Source: Aquiflexum sp. TKW24L (GTDB taxonomy: Bacteria > Bacteroidota > Bacteroidia > Cytophagales > Cyclobacteriaceae). Taken from it: DNA of 64,000 bases. The translations under genes and the position numbers were made by a program. Below, piece by piece: positions 33,655-43,898 of the stretch (positions are counted from its first letter, which is position 1; every line of letters begins with the position of its first letter). A model generated the notes under the pieces. The model did no database searches, was not told where the DNA came from, and saw only the letters and a program-made list of their open reading frames with translations. The stretch spans positions 62,001 through 126,000 of the forward strand of contig NZ_JAMFLG010000007.1 in assembly GCF_023502205.1 (NCBI RefSeq), given 5' to 3'.

Positions 33655-34765
33655 TGAAGATTTGATTTTTGAGCTGTCGCTTAATCTAATTCCTAAAATC
33701 GGTCCCTCCTTATATAGAAACATCCTAGCTTATACAGGGTCTGCTAAGGAGTTTTTTGACATGCCCGCAGGAAAAATTTCAAAGATCCCCCGGGTAAATA
33801 AAAAGTTTGCCGAAATCCGAAAAGACAAAGACCAATACTTTAGAGAGGCTTCTGATATAATTTCAAACTGCCGCAAAAAAGGAATAAACATTTTGACTTT
33901 TTCTGACCCCAAATTTCCTTCACGATTGAAAGTGATGGACGATTGTCCGATGGTTTTATACACCAAAGGCGAAATCAATCTCAACCCAAACAGATCGTTA
34001 GCTATAGTCGGTACAAGAAATGTCACCGAATATGGAAAAAACATCACCAAAAAGATCATTGAGGATATTGTTCCTTACCATGCCACTATCGTCAGTGGCC
34101 TAGCCTATGGCGTTGACATTGAAGCCCATAAAACTTCTTTGGCCAACAACCTTCCAACAATCGGAATTTTGGGATCTTCAGTAGATCAGATTTACCCAGC
34201 TCTCCATAAAAATACTGCTGACCAAATGATCGAAAGTGGAGGTGGGCTTGTAAGCGAATATCCACCCGGAACAGTCATGCATCCAAGCAATTTTCCAAGA
34301 AGGAACCGGATCATTTCAGGATTATCAGATGCAGTCATCGTGGTAGAAGCAGCCCAAAAAGGAGGAGCCTTGATCACTGCTGAGATCGCATTCAGCTATA
34401 ACAAGGAAGTTTTTGCTGTACCTGGAAACTTACTTTCCACCTACAGCGAGGGTTGCAATAACCTCATCCGGTCCATGAAAGCCACTATTTACACCGGACC
34501 CAAGGACTTAGAAGAAGCCTTATCTTGGTCAAAAGAAAATCTGTCTTCCTCCAATACCAAGACTAAAATGCTTGACCTTTCGAAGTATAATGACGAGGAA
34601 AAGGATATTTTAAATTTATTGATGGAAAAGAAAGAATTGGAAATCGATCAGATCGCCATCCTGCTCAATGTTTCTATTTCAAGTTTAGCTTCTAATCTTT
34701 TAAACCTTGAATTTGAAGGACTTATAAAATCCCTACCGGGCAAAAAATACAAGCTTACACAATAA
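33638..34765 (+). CDS. dprA: DNA-processing protein DprA
   Basis: 375 residues. An N-terminal HhH-like region (residues 1-65), the Rossmann-fold core (about 80-290) with SLAIVGTRNVTEYG (GTR at 125-127 in place of GSR), SGLAYGVDIEAHK, GILGSSVDQIYP and FPRRNRIISGLSDAVIVVEA, and a C-terminal winged helix (about 310-375). It loads RecA on incoming single-stranded DNA during natural transformation. Operon with merR; bidirectional terminator downstream. Confidence 0.95.
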   Translation: MSNPNNEDLIFELSLNLIPKIGPSLYRNILAYTGSAKEFFDMPAGKISKIPRVNKKFAEIRKDKDQYFREASDIISNCRKKGINILTFSDPKFPSRLKVMDDCPMVLYTKGEINLNPNRSLAIVGTRNVTEYGKNITKKIIEDIVPYHATIVSGLAYGVDIEAHKTSLANNLPTIGILGSSVDQIYPALHKNTADQMIESGGGLVSEYPPGTVMHPSNFPRRNRIISGLSDAVIVVEAAQKGGALITAEIAFSYNKEVFAVPGNLLSTYSEGCNNLIRSMKATIYTGPKDLEEALSWSKENLSSSNTKTKMLDLSKYNDEEKDILNLLMEKKELEIDQIAILLNVSISSLASNLLNLEFEGLIKSLPGKKYKLTQ

Positions 34766-34896
34766 AATTGGAGATTATTTAAGGCCAAGGTAAAAACCAG
34801 AATTCAATTATCCCAAATTTGAAATTTGAAAAAAAGATTAGATCTAAGGTCAAATTTTAACCTTTCGTTAATAATTTATTGTTGAAGCAATCAATT

Positions 34897-34940
34897 AAAA
34901 ATCCCCTTCTGAATATTTCAAAAGGGGATTTTGTTTTTTA
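34897..34940. terminator. Bidirectional terminator between dprA and ffh
   Basis: AAAATCCCCTT / AAGGGGATTTT stem with a 13-nt loop, TTTTGTTTTTT on the plus strand and TTTTTAATT on the minus strand. Confidence 0.9.
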
Positions 34941-34958
34941 CTAAAATTGAAACTAGAC

Positions 34959-36296
34959 TTACCTCCTGCCCTGCTTTGGCATAAATCCGCCAAGAGCCTT
35001 TTGGGCACCACCCATTTTATTCATCTGCTTCATCATTTTCCTCATATCGCCAAATTGCTTCATCAGGTTATTGACTTCAGTGATGCTTCTCCCACTACCA
35101 TTGGCAAGTCTTTTTCTTCGATTGCCATCAATAATATCCGGATTCTCTCTTTCTTTTGGAGTCATGCTTCGGATAATAGCTTCAATAGGTTTGAAGGAAT
35201 CATCATCTATATCGAGACCGTTCATGGCTTTGCCCATACCCGGAATCATGCCCATCAAGTCTTTGATATTTCCCATCTTTTTGATCTGTTCCAATTGGGA
35301 AAGAAAATCATCAAAATTGAATTGGTTTTTTCTGATTTTGGCATTGATTCGCTTGGCTTCATCTTCGTCGAAAGACTGTTGCGCTCTCTCCACCAATGAA
35401 ATCACATCACCCATGCCCAAAATCCTTTGGGCCATACGGTCAGGGTGGAAAACATCGATGTTCTCCATTTTTTCCCCAGTTGAAATGAATTTGATGGGCT
35501 TATTGACAACGTGTCTAATGGAAATGGCAGCACCACCCCTCGTATCACCGTCCAATTTGGTCAAGACCACCCCATCGAAATTCAGCCTTTCATCAAATGT
35601 CTTGGCTGTATTAACAGCATCCTGACCGGTCATGGAATCCACGACAAACAATGTTTCTGAAGGATTGAGGGCTTTTTTCAGTGCCTCAATTTCTTTCATC
35701 ATCACATCGTCTACTGCCAAACGGCCGGCGGTATCGACGATGACTATTTTCTTACCATTCTTTTTGGCGTATTCAATTGCACGGCTTGCAATCTCAAGGG
35801 CATTTTTATTTTCCGGTTCAGCATAGACCTCTACTCCAATCTGCTCGCCCAATACTTTCAATTGGTCAATCGCAGCCGGTCTGTAAATATCACAAGCTAC
35901 CAAAAGAACTTGTCTGCCCTGCTTTTTGAGCATACTGGCAAACTTTCCTGAAAAAGTTGTCTTACCCGAACCCTGAAGACCGGAGATCAAAATCACAGCG
36001 GGATCACCTTTGATGTTGATATCCACTTTTGATCCACCCATCAGTTTGGTCAGTTCCTCTTGCGTGATTTTGACCAACAATTGACCTGGGGAAACAGCGA
36101 TCAACACATCTCGGCCAAGTGCCTGTTCTTTGATCGTATCAGTTACTTCTTTGGCTACTTTATAATTGACATCGGCATCAATCAGAGCCCTACGGATTTC
36201 CTTTACGGTGGTAGCAACGTTGATTTCGGTGATTTTGCCGGTACCCTTTAGGGTTTTAAAAGCTCTATCTAACTTGGAACTAAGATTATCGAACAT
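34959..36296 (-). CDS. ffh: Signal recognition particle protein Ffh
   Basis: 445 residues. N domain (1-85), G domain with GLQGSGKTT (106-114), VACDIYRPAAIDQL, DTAGRLAVDD and TKLDGDTRGG, then the methionine-rich M domain (about 325-445, with MGMIPGMGKAMNG, RKRLANGSGRS, KQFGDMRKMMKQMNKMGG). It binds 4.5S RNA and targets nascent membrane proteins to FtsY. No 4.5S RNA gene was recognised in this window. Monocistronic. Confidence 0.97.
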   Translation of the reverse strand: MFDNLSSKLDRAFKTLKGTGKITEINVATTVKEIRRALIDADVNYKVAKEVTDTIKEQALGRDVLIAVSPGQLLVKITQEELTKLMGGSKVDINIKGDPAVILISGLQGSGKTTFSGKFASMLKKQGRQVLLVACDIYRPAAIDQLKVLGEQIGVEVYAEPENKNALEIASRAIEYAKKNGKKIVIVDTAGRLAVDDVMMKEIEALKKALNPSETLFVVDSMTGQDAVNTAKTFDERLNFDGVVLTKLDGDTRGGAAISIRHVVNKPIKFISTGEKMENIDVFHPDRMAQRILGMGDVISLVERAQQSFDEDEAKRINAKIRKNQFNFDDFLSQLEQIKKMGNIKDLMGMIPGMGKAMNGLDIDDDSFKPIEAIIRSMTPKERENPDIIDGNRRKRLANGSGRSITEVNNLMKQFGDMRKMMKQMNKMGGAQKALGGFMPKQGRR

Positions 36297-36433
36297 GCTT
36301 CATTATCTATTTGAGGCAAAAATAGGAATTTATTTGTGAAAGGGAGAATGGAATGTGGGATTAAGGGAAATGGATTTGAAAAAATTGGTTATTGGTTAAT
36401 AGTTATTGAGTTATTGGTTATTTGTAATAAATG

Positions 36434-37138
36434 TCAGCACCCTTGCCCATAGTATGCATCTTTTCCATGCTTCCGCTCAAAATGCTTTTTGATCAGGGCT
36501 TCTTTTAACCTCGGAGCATTGGGATTGATCTGTAAAGTAAGGAATGCCATTTTGGCTATTTCTTCCATCACTTTGCTGTTGTAAACAGCTTTGGCTGCAT
36601 TCTTTCCCCAAGCAAAAGGACCGTGATTTCCTATAAGCACCATTTCAACTTCCTCGGAATTTAATCCTTTGGATGAAAAGGCATCTAAAATCTGTTGGCC
36701 TGTGTTGTGCTCATAATCTCCTTGGATCAAGTTGTCCGACATCGGAGGTGCACAGGGAATATCCACCGTAAGATGATCAGCATGTGTCGTCCCAAAAATC
36801 GGGATATCCATCTGCGCCTGTGCCCAACCAACTGCATACGTCGAATGGGTGTGACATATTCCCCCTATATTTTTCCAATGTTTGTAAAGGAATGCATGCG
36901 TCTTGGTATCTGAAGAAGGCCGCATGTTTCCTTCAATGATATTATTGTCAAAGTCCACAATTACAATATCCTCGACTTTAAGCTCCTCATAGGGAACACC
37001 GCTTGGCTTGATGGCAAAAACACCTTTTTCCCTATCCACCGCACTGACATTCCCAAAAGTATAGACAACGAGATCCAATTTTGGCAGCTGCATATTGGCT
37101 GTATAGCATTCTAGTTTGAGGCTTTTGTAAATAGACAT
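36434..37138 (-). CDS. araD: L-ribulose-5-phosphate 4-epimerase
   Basis: 234 residues of the class II aldolase/epimerase family. Expected metal ligands and acid are present: D77 (SSDTKTH), H96 and H98 (CHTHST), H172 (GNHGPFAWG), plus GVPYEELKVED and the C-terminal HGKDAYYGQ. It converts L-ribulose-5-P to D-xylulose-5-P, the last step of the arabinose route. It lies downstream of araB on the same strand, with two unknown genes between. Confidence 0.93.
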   Translation of the reverse strand: MSIYKSLKLECYTANMQLPKLDLVVYTFGNVSAVDREKGVFAIKPSGVPYEELKVEDIVIVDFDNNIIEGNMRPSSDTKTHAFLYKHWKNIGGICHTHSTYAVGWAQAQMDIPIFGTTHADHLTVDIPCAPPMSDNLIQGDYEHNTGQQILDAFSSKGLNSEEVEMVLIGNHGPFAWGKNAAKAVYNSKVMEEIAKMAFLTLQINPNAPRLKEALIKKHFERKHGKDAYYGQGC

Positions 37139-37158
37139 AAATTTTAAATGAGAATAGC

Positions 37159-37341
37159 TCAGAAACCTAACAAATTGACAAATTCTGATTTGTCTACTTT
37201 AATGGTTTTTCCGGAATTATACTGTGAAATACCTTCATTGATCACCTCTAAAACAGAGGGGTCCAAAAAAAATTTATCCTTATCCGAAATAGGACCCAGT
37301 GCGTAGGCTTTTCCCTTTTTTCTTTTAACCATAAACTTCAC
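37159..37341 (-). CDS. Small hypothetical protein (60 aa) inside the ara locus
   Basis: 60 residues, lysine-rich at the start (MKFMVKRKKGKAYALGP) and ending KVDKSEFVNLLGF. No signal peptide and no recognised domain; the shape recalls small antitoxin-like proteins, but I see no toxin partner. It is 20 bp from araD and 99 bp from the secreted hypothetical upstream. The surrounding DNA is more AT-rich than the ara genes. Confidence 0.5.
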   Translation of the reverse strand: MKFMVKRKKGKAYALGPISDKDKFFLDPSVLEVINEGISQYNSGKTIKVDKSEFVNLLGF

Positions 37342-37440
37342 TTTTAACTTATATAAACTAGACAGGTTGTTCTTTCTTAATGGATTAATTTAATATATTT
37401 TATAATTTGAAGATTTCCAATTCTAATAATGAATTTGAAT

Positions 37441-37893
37441 TTACAATTCATTTTCGACATATATAGCCAAGCTGTAAGTGCATTTTTCAGTTTCACAATT
37501 TCGCATAATTACTTTAGCATTATTACTTCCTGAGTATTTGGGCTTGAAAACCTCATACGCTCTGTCTAATATTTCAATACCAAGATCGTTTAAATCAAAA
37601 TGGACATTCCCTTCATAAACTTCTCCAAAATTATCTTCAATAACCAAACTTAAGTTGTGACAATTTTTATCACAAGCAGCAAACAATAAATACGTTTCAT
37701 TTGCTGAAAATGGTATTTCTAAAGTTGAGACAATGTTAGAGTTTAATTCATCAAGTATAGGTTTGAATTTTAATTTATAACCTTTTTTAATTATATGATT
37801 ATAGGATTCGATCATTCTAACATCAAGAACTCCTTGACTAAATCCAAAAAGAAAGACGTTTAAAAACGCAATCGTCAAAATTAATTTTTTCAT
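37441..37893 (-). CDS. Hypothetical secreted protein (150 aa)
   Basis: 150 residues. A clear signal peptide (MKKLILTIAFLNVFLFGFSQ) precedes a small domain with two likely disulfide pairs (CDKNC and CETEKC); the first follows an all-beta segment. Not recognised. The codon and base composition are AT-rich compared with araB and araD on either side, which suggests later insertion between them. It is probably transcribed with the 60-residue gene. Confidence 0.6.
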   Translation of the reverse strand: MKKLILTIAFLNVFLFGFSQGVLDVRMIESYNHIIKKGYKLKFKPILDELNSNIVSTLEIPFSANETYLLFAACDKNCHNLSLVIEDNFGEVYEGNVHFDLNDLGIEILDRAYEVFKPKYSGSNNAKVIMRNCETEKCTYSLAIYVENEL

Positions 37894-37975
37894 TTTGAAA
37901 GATATACGTTTTTGAAAAATTAGATTCGATTTAGGTAATTATTTATTTTAATAGTTTTAAATTAATCCTTTTATT

Positions 37976-39646
37976 TTATCTTGATTTTCCTTCTAAGAAC
38001 TCCCCAAACCTCCCATATTCCTTATAAAGCTTTTTATAATGGTTTACATTTCCTGGTATGGGATGATAAACTTCATCAAAACCATTGCTCATGACCTTGA
38101 TTGCTACTTGTGTATCGGGATGGATTCCTGCTACAACTGCTGCATATATGGCTGCACCTAAAGCTGGTGCCTGGTCTGAAGTGGCCACTTTAATTGGCAT
38201 ATCAAGTACATCTGCTAATGTCTGCATGACAAGTTTGGACTTTTTGGCCACTCCGCCCATGCCTATTACAGTTTCGATTTTTACACCCTCCTCTTCAAAC
38301 CTTTCCACAATTTTTTTGGAACCAAAACTGATGGCTTCCACCAAGGATTTGAAAACCCTCGCGGCATCCGAACCCATATTCAAACCCATGATCGCTCCTT
38401 TCAAAGCTTGATTGGCGTCAGGAGTCCTTCGTCCATTGATCCAATCAAGTGCCACTATTTTTGATTCACTAACAGGAATTTTGAGGGCTTCTGCAGAAAG
38501 TTGGCCTATGATGTTTTCTTGAATTTCTTGAATCAAATTGAATTTCTGCAATTCATCCAAATGATCACTTTTTTCTATCAATTCTATACTTGGCTTGGAA
38601 ATCAAATCCCTGAACCAAGCCAATACATCTCCAAACCCAGATTGTCCGGCTTCCAAACCGATCATTCCCGGAATAACAGATCCATCAACCTGTCCACAAA
38701 TTCCTTGAATCAAATTGCTTCCAATATTCTCCTTAGAAGTAATCATGATGTCACAGGTGGAAGTTCCCATCACTTTGATCAGGGTATTTTCTGATATCTC
38801 ACCGCCAACAGCACCTGCATGCGCATCAAAAGTCCCAACTGCCACAACTGTATTTGGAGACAAACCCAATCTATTGGCCCAATCGCTGCTTAGATTTCCA
38901 GCCTGATTGTCTGAGGTATAGGTTTCGGTATAAAGACGATCCCTTAATGAAGCTAAGTAGGGATGAAACAAACCCAAAAACTCTTTTGGTGGCAATCCGT
39001 CCCAGCTTTCATGCCAAAGGGCCTTATGTCCAGCCGCACACCTGCTTCGCTTTAGTGTCAAAGGATCTTCATTGCCAATGAGTTGGGCTGTGATATAATC
39101 ACAATGCTCCATCCAGGAAAAGGCAGCGTCTGCTACTTTTTGATCCTCCCTTACGACATGTAAAATTTTAGACCAAAACCATTCTGATGAATAGATTCCA
39201 CCTTCATATTTGGTGTAATCCTCCCCTCCCCAAGTCCGGGCGATATGGTTGATTTCATCGGCTTCATTGATGGCAGTATGGTCTTTCCAAAGAACCATCA
39301 TCGCATTTGGATTCTCGGCAAATGCAGGATTCATGGCCAGGGATTGACCTTTTTCATCCACAGGCAAAGGGGAAGAACCTGTGGTATCCACACAGATGGC
39401 TTTGACTTGTGAAGCAGGGATTTTGGATTTCTCTAAAACTCCTTTGACGCTTGCTTCCAAACCTTCCAAATGATCCAATGGATGTTGCCTGAATTGGTTT
39501 TCCACCGGATTACAGTACTTTCCTGCTTTCCACCTTGGGTATAAAACAACGTGGCTTGCCACGCAGTCACCGTTTTTGGTATTCACCAAAATCGCCCTGA
39601 CAGAATCAGTCCCATAATCCAAGCCGATTACATATTTATCCTCCAT
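37976..39646 (-). CDS. araB: Ribulokinase
   Basis: 556 residues of the FGGY carbohydrate kinase family, phosphorylating L-ribulose. The N-terminal phosphate-binding strand GLDYGTDSVRAIL, CVDTTGSSPLPV, KRSRCAAGHKALW and the C-terminal ATP-site GMGGVAKKSKLVMQTLADV and SDQAPALGAAIYAAV are all present. ATG at 39646 (MEDKYVIGLDYG) is chosen over an in-frame Met 10 residues upstream. It is 48 bp downstream of the arabinofuranosidase. Confidence 0.95.
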   Translation of the reverse strand: MEDKYVIGLDYGTDSVRAILVNTKNGDCVASHVVLYPRWKAGKYCNPVENQFRQHPLDHLEGLEASVKGVLEKSKIPASQVKAICVDTTGSSPLPVDEKGQSLAMNPAFAENPNAMMVLWKDHTAINEADEINHIARTWGGEDYTKYEGGIYSSEWFWSKILHVVREDQKVADAAFSWMEHCDYITAQLIGNEDPLTLKRSRCAAGHKALWHESWDGLPPKEFLGLFHPYLASLRDRLYTETYTSDNQAGNLSSDWANRLGLSPNTVVAVGTFDAHAGAVGGEISENTLIKVMGTSTCDIMITSKENIGSNLIQGICGQVDGSVIPGMIGLEAGQSGFGDVLAWFRDLISKPSIELIEKSDHLDELQKFNLIQEIQENIIGQLSAEALKIPVSESKIVALDWINGRRTPDANQALKGAIMGLNMGSDAARVFKSLVEAISFGSKKIVERFEEEGVKIETVIGMGGVAKKSKLVMQTLADVLDMPIKVATSDQAPALGAAIYAAVVAGIHPDTQVAIKVMSNGFDEVYHPIPGNVNHYKKLYKEYGRFGEFLEGKSR

Positions 39647-39694
39647 ACTATGAATATCAGTTTTTTTTCGAACCAAATTAGTACTTAAAAAATA

Positions 39695-41245
39695 TTATTT
39701 AACCCTTACCATCAAGACTGAATTGGCGGGAACAGCAATTTTCAGGTTGTCTTTATCCAATTTGAAATCTTTGAAAGCTGCTTTTTTGACTACCTCCTTT
39801 TTTTCAAAAGTATTGTAAGAATCGATGGACGGAGCAGTCACATATTCCGCTGTTACGGTCTTGGCTGAAATCCCTCTCAACACTACATCAAGGTCTATTT
39901 TCTTGTCAGGATGAATATTGGCAATGCTGATGTTCACTGTCCCGTCAGGAGATTTGGAAGTAGATACATTCAATGCTTCCAACTTTTCTTTGCCAAAAGC
40001 AACTTCCTCAGTCACGAGATGATGAGGTAATAAAATTGCGTCTTTATGAGGCTTATACAGATCAAAAACATGGTAAGTTGGAGTAAGAATCATGTCAGTA
40101 TCATTGGTAAGAATGATGGCCTGAAGCACATTGACAGTTTGTGCCAAATTGGCCATATGGACCCGGTCTGCATGTTTATTGAAAATATTCAAAGAAATTG
40201 CCGCTACCTGTGCATCGCGCATAGTATTTTGTTGGTAAAGGAAACCAGGATTGGTTCCTGGCTCGACCTGATACCAAGTACCCCATTCGTCGATGATCAT
40301 TCCTATTCTTTTCTCGGGATCATATTGGTCCATGATGGCCCCATGACGGACGATCAATTCCTCAATCCCTGCCGCTTTTCTCAAAGTCTCCAAGTAAGTT
40401 TCCTTGTCAAAGACAGTGGCCGATTTCTTATCAGTCCAAGAACCTGTCATGGTATAATAATGTACTGAAAGCCCATCCATCATATTAAGCGGAATATTTT
40501 TCATCAAAACTTCCGTCCAATTGTAGTCATCACTATTGGCACCACCGGCGATTTTATACAAGGTATTTCCACCATAATTTCTGGCGTAAGTGGCATATCT
40601 TCTGTATTCATTGGCATAATATTCCGCAGTCATATTGCCACCACATCCCCAGTTTTCATTTCCTACACCCCAATATTTGATATTCCAAGGTGCGTCTTGC
40701 CCATTCTTCTTTCTCAAATTTGACATGGGACTGACTCCGTCAAAATTGATATATTCTATCCATTTGGACATCTCATCGACCGAACCGCTTCCGACATTTC
40801 CGGTGATATATGGTTCAGCTCCGATTTTCTTGGCAAAATTCATGAATTCATGCGTTCCAAAGGAATTGTCCTCTACCACGCCGCCCCAATGTGTATTAAT
40901 CATCGTAGGACGGTCTTTTAGATTTCCAATCCCATCTGTCCAATGGTATTCATCCGCAAAGCAACCGCCTGGCCACCGGAGGTTTGGAATCTCCAATTTT
41001 TGAATTGCTTTCATGACATCCAATCGATATCCTTCTATATTAGGGATTTTGGAATCCGGACCTACCCAGATTCCACCATAGATATTTCTCCCAAGGTGCT
41101 CCGCAAAATGCCCATAGATATGTTTGTTGATAACAACACTACCCTGATCTGCATTGACGATCAATCGGCTAGTTTGGGCTGGGGAAAGAGATGAAATCAG
41201 CATGGCTGCCAAGATCATCATTCCTTTAATTCTTATTGTCTTCAT
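39695..41245 (-). CDS. Secreted alpha-L-arabinofuranosidase, GH51
   Basis: 516 residues. A signal peptide (to about SPAQ, residue 24) is followed by the GH51 (beta/alpha)8 barrel. Acid/base Glu197 lies in [10 protein letters not shown] and nucleophile Glu320 in [10 protein letters not shown]; the [13 protein letters not shown] block is typical. The C-terminal jelly-roll ends NSVLMVRVK. It cuts arabinofuranosyl side chains from arabinan, arabinoxylan or pectin, feeding the intracellular araBDA pathway. First gene of the minus-strand ara operon. Confidence 0.95.
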   Translation of the reverse strand: MKTIRIKGMMILAAMLISSLSPAQTSRLIVNADQGSVVINKHIYGHFAEHLGRNIYGGIWVGPDSKIPNIEGYRLDVMKAIQKLEIPNLRWPGGCFADEYHWTDGIGNLKDRPTMINTHWGGVVEDNSFGTHEFMNFAKKIGAEPYITGNVGSGSVDEMSKWIEYINFDGVSPMSNLRKKNGQDAPWNIKYWGVGNENWGCGGNMTAEYYANEYRRYATYARNYGGNTLYKIAGGANSDDYNWTEVLMKNIPLNMMDGLSVHYYTMTGSWTDKKSATVFDKETYLETLRKAAGIEELIVRHGAIMDQYDPEKRIGMIIDEWGTWYQVEPGTNPGFLYQQNTMRDAQVAAISLNIFNKHADRVHMANLAQTVNVLQAIILTNDTDMILTPTYHVFDLYKPHKDAILLPHHLVTEEVAFGKEKLEALNVSTSKSPDGTVNISIANIHPDKKIDLDVVLRGISAKTVTAEYVTAPSIDSYNTFEKKEVVKKAAFKDFKLDKDNLKIAVPANSVLMVRVK

Positions 41246-41338
41246 ATCTACATATTTTATGTTTTTTTAATCCTTTTTGGAATTCCATTTTTAAACAAAT
41301 GATGGATTTTTTTAAAAAATCACAGCGATAAACACCAC

Positions 41339-41370
41339 CGAATATTAGAAAAATAACCTGAAGCGACAAA
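41339..41370 (-). promoter_or_regulatory. Probable promoter of the arabinofuranosidase-araB operon
   Basis: Minus strand: TTTG, exactly 19 nt, then TAATATTCG, one base longer than the usual TAnnTTCG. The leader to the ATG is about 90 nt. Confidence 0.5.
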
Positions 41371-41376
41371 TATTAA

Positions 41377-41391
41377 TTGTAAATAATACAC
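41377..41391 (-). promoter_or_regulatory. Candidate AraR operator upstream of the GH51 gene
   Basis: Minus strand GTGTATTATTTACAA, a near-palindrome resembling GTGTATTTATGACAC upstream of araA (11 of 15 positions in best orientation). It lies 6 bp upstream of the -33 box and between the divergent araR and GH51 genes. Confidence 0.35.
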
Positions 41392-41574
41392 TAATAATTT
41401 TTCAATGGCCTAGACGGTTAATTTTTGAAACTTTCTTTTATTCCTGTAAGCTACTTCGTGTCTCTATTTTGAAATTTCGCCATTTTAACTTTAAGTGTGT
41501 ACTTTGCATTAATTCTGAATATTTATATATCTTATCTAATCTGTAAACCAAACAACCAATACCGCAAAATTCTA

Positions 41575-42285
41575 ATGAAATACTCCAACCAAACTAGGAT
41601 CCTTGTAGCTGTAGATAGCATTGTTTTTGGATTTGATGGAACAGAGTACAAGTTGCTTTTGATCCAACGCGGTTTTGCACCAGAAAAAGAAAAGTGGTCA
41701 TTGATGGGAGGCTTTGTCCAACCTGAGGAATCGTTGGATGAAGCAGCTGCCCGGATTTTGAAATCACTCACCGGTCTTCAGAACCTTTATTTGGAAGAAA
41801 TGGGGGCATTTAGCCGACCGGAGAGAGATCCGATCGAAAGGGTTATAGCCGTCACGTATGTCGCTTTGATCGATATTGAAAAATACCAACAACAGATCAA
41901 TGACGATTTTCATGCTCGGTGGTTTCCCATGAAAGAACTTCCCAAACTGATTTTTGACCATCAGGCAATGGTCGATATAGCTTTAAATAAATTGCGCTAC
42001 AAAGCTACTTTCCACCCAATACTTTTTGAATTGCTTCCAGATAAATTCACCCTTCCCCAACTTCAGAATATGTATGAAGGGCTATACAATACCAAATTTG
42101 ACAAAAGGAATTTCACCAGAAAAGTACTCTCTACTAACCTCTTAAAAAAGGAGAATGAAAAGGAAAAACTCAGTTCAAAAAAAGGGGCTTTTTATTATTC
42201 TTTGGACGAGGAAAAATACCAACAAGCAATTTTGACTATTCAAAACTTTATTCCACTTAATGAAATTTCCGGTACCCGCGATTAA
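41575..42285 (+). CDS. araR: NrtR-family arabinose regulator AraR (degenerate Nudix plus winged helix)
   Basis: 236 residues. The N-terminal half is a Nudix fold (LVAVDSIVFGFDG, GGFVQPEESLDEAAARIL), but the Nudix box lacks the REUxEE catalytic glutamates (ARILKSLTGL), so it should bind a sugar ligand rather than hydrolyse. The C-terminal half is a winged helix (FTLPQLQNMYEGLYNTKFDKRNFTRKV cut here into LPQLQNMYEGLY and KRNFTRKVLS). Nudix-type AraR proteins control arabinose genes in Bacteroides, where the effector is L-arabinose. The position between GH51 and araA fits. ATG at 41575. Confidence 0.88.
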   Translation: MKYSNQTRILVAVDSIVFGFDGTEYKLLLIQRGFAPEKEKWSLMGGFVQPEESLDEAAARILKSLTGLQNLYLEEMGAFSRPERDPIERVIAVTYVALIDIEKYQQQINDDFHARWFPMKELPKLIFDHQAMVDIALNKLRYKATFHPILFELLPDKFTLPQLQNMYEGLYNTKFDKRNFTRKVLSTNLLKKENEKEKLSSKKGAFYYSLDEEKYQQAILTIQNFIPLNEISGTRD

Positions 42286-42319
42286 ATTTCATTCTTCTAT
42301 TTTTTAATTGTTCTTTTAT

Positions 42320-42334
42320 GTGTATTTATGACAC
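42320..42334 (+). promoter_or_regulatory. Candidate AraR operator upstream of araA
   Basis: GTGTATTTATGACAC: GTGT and ACAC half-sites around a 7-bp core, 26 bp upstream of the araA -33 element. Similar to the site before the GH51 gene. Confidence 0.35.
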
Positions 42335-42360
42335 TTAATTAATATGTATAAGTTTTCTGA

Positions 42361-42387
42361 TTGCATTTGCGACCCTGTTTTAATTCG
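42361..42387 (+). promoter_or_regulatory. Probable araA promoter
   Basis: TTG, 17-nt spacer, TAATTCG, a weak form of the Bacteroidota consensus, ending 9 bp before the araA ATG. Confidence 0.35.
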
Positions 42388-42395
42388 GAATTATT

Positions 42396-43898
42396 ATGAA
42401 AAATATAACACAAAATGAAGTTTGGTTTATCACCGGTAGCCAACATTTATATGGAGAGGAAACTTTAGCAAAGGTGGCTGAGCATTCCGAAGTCATAGCC
42501 CATGAGCTCAACCAAACCAAAAATATATCAGTCAATATAATATTCAAACCTATTGTAAAAACTACCGAGGAGATCTTCCAAATATGCCAGGAAGCCAATC
42601 AGGTAAAAAATTGCATCGGGATTATCACTTGGATGCATACTTTTTCTCCTGCCAAAATGTGGATCAATGGCCTGAAAATCCTGAACAAACCCCTTCTTCA
42701 TTTACATACCCAATTTAACCGAGATATTCCTTGGAATTCGATAGACATGGATTTCATGAATCTCAATCAAAGCGCGCATGGTGACCGGGAATTTGGATTT
42801 TTGACAAGCCGTATGCGGATCAATAGAAAAGTGGTCGTGGGCTTTTGGAAAGACAAGGAGGTACACCATGAAATAGACGGTTGGTGTCGTGCCGCCAGCG
42901 GGTGGCATGATTGGCAAGGTATGAAAATCGCCAGATTCGGGGATAACATGCGGAATGTCGCCGTGACTGAGGGCGACAAGGTGGAAGCTGAAATGAGATT
43001 TGGATTTGCAGTCAACACCTTTCCTGTTGGTGATTTGGTCCAAAAAATCAATGCTGTAACTGATTCGGAAATTAAGAACTTGATCAATACATATGAGGAC
43101 TCCTATATTTTGTCCGAAAACCTGAAAGCAGGTGGCGCAAAAAGAGGATCCCTGGTCGAAGCCGCAAGAATTGAAATTGGATTGGAGAAATTTCTTTTAG
43201 AGGGAGGTTTCAAAGCTTTCTCAAATACATTCGAGGATTTACATGGCATGCGTCAACTACCGGGAATCGCAGTTCAAAGATTGATGAACAAAGGTTTCGG
43301 ATATGCAGGTGAAGGAGATTGGAAAACAGCGGCTTTGGTCAGGGCGATGAAAGTAATGGGGACAGGATTAGAAGGCGGCAATGCCTTTATGGAAGATTAC
43401 ACCTATCATTTTGATCCCGCAAATACCCTCGTGTTAGGATCCCACATGCTTGAAGTGGATGAATGCCTGGCATCCGGCAAACCTTCCTGTGAAGTTCATC
43501 CATTAGGTATCGGAGGTAAAGAAGATCCTGTGAGGTTGGTATTTAATGTGAAAGCAGGCAAAGGACTGAATGCTTCTCTGGTAGATATGGGAAATAGATT
43601 CCGGATGATAGTCAATGAAGTCGAGGCTGTTGATGCACCACATGATTTGCCAAAATTACCTGTTGCACGGGTCATGTGGAAGCCATTGCCTGATATGAAG
43701 ACAGGTTGTGGAGCTTGGATTTTAGCCGGAGGTTCACACCACACCTGCTTTAGCCAAAACCTTTCCACGACAATTCTCAATGACTTCGCCAATATCGCAG
43801 GTATCGAATCTGTCAATATCGATGGACAAACTACCATCAGAAACCTTCAGAATGAATTGAAATGGAGTGAGGTTTATTATAAGGTGTTTGATAAATGA
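42396..43898 (+). CDS. araA: L-arabinose isomerase
   Basis: 500 residues, full length for the family. Begins [18 protein letters not shown] and carries the Mn-site and active-site blocks [56 protein letters not shown] and [12 protein letters not shown]. It converts L-arabinose to L-ribulose, upstream of AraB. It is transcribed alone, on the opposite strand from araB-araD. Confidence 0.97.
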   Translation: MKNITQNEVWFITGSQHLYGEETLAKVAEHSEVIAHELNQTKNISVNIIFKPIVKTTEEIFQICQEANQVKNCIGIITWMHTFSPAKMWINGLKILNKPLLHLHTQFNRDIPWNSIDMDFMNLNQSAHGDREFGFLTSRMRINRKVVVGFWKDKEVHHEIDGWCRAASGWHDWQGMKIARFGDNMRNVAVTEGDKVEAEMRFGFAVNTFPVGDLVQKINAVTDSEIKNLINTYEDSYILSENLKAGGAKRGSLVEAARIEIGLEKFLLEGGFKAFSNTFEDLHGMRQLPGIAVQRLMNKGFGYAGEGDWKTAALVRAMKVMGTGLEGGNAFMEDYTYHFDPANTLVLGSHMLEVDECLASGKPSCEVHPLGIGGKEDPVRLVFNVKAGKGLNASLVDMGNRFRMIVNEVEAVDAPHDLPKLPVARVMWKPLPDMKTGCGAWILAGGSHHTCFSQNLSTTILNDFANIAGIESVNIDGQTTIRNLQNELKWSEVYYKVFDK

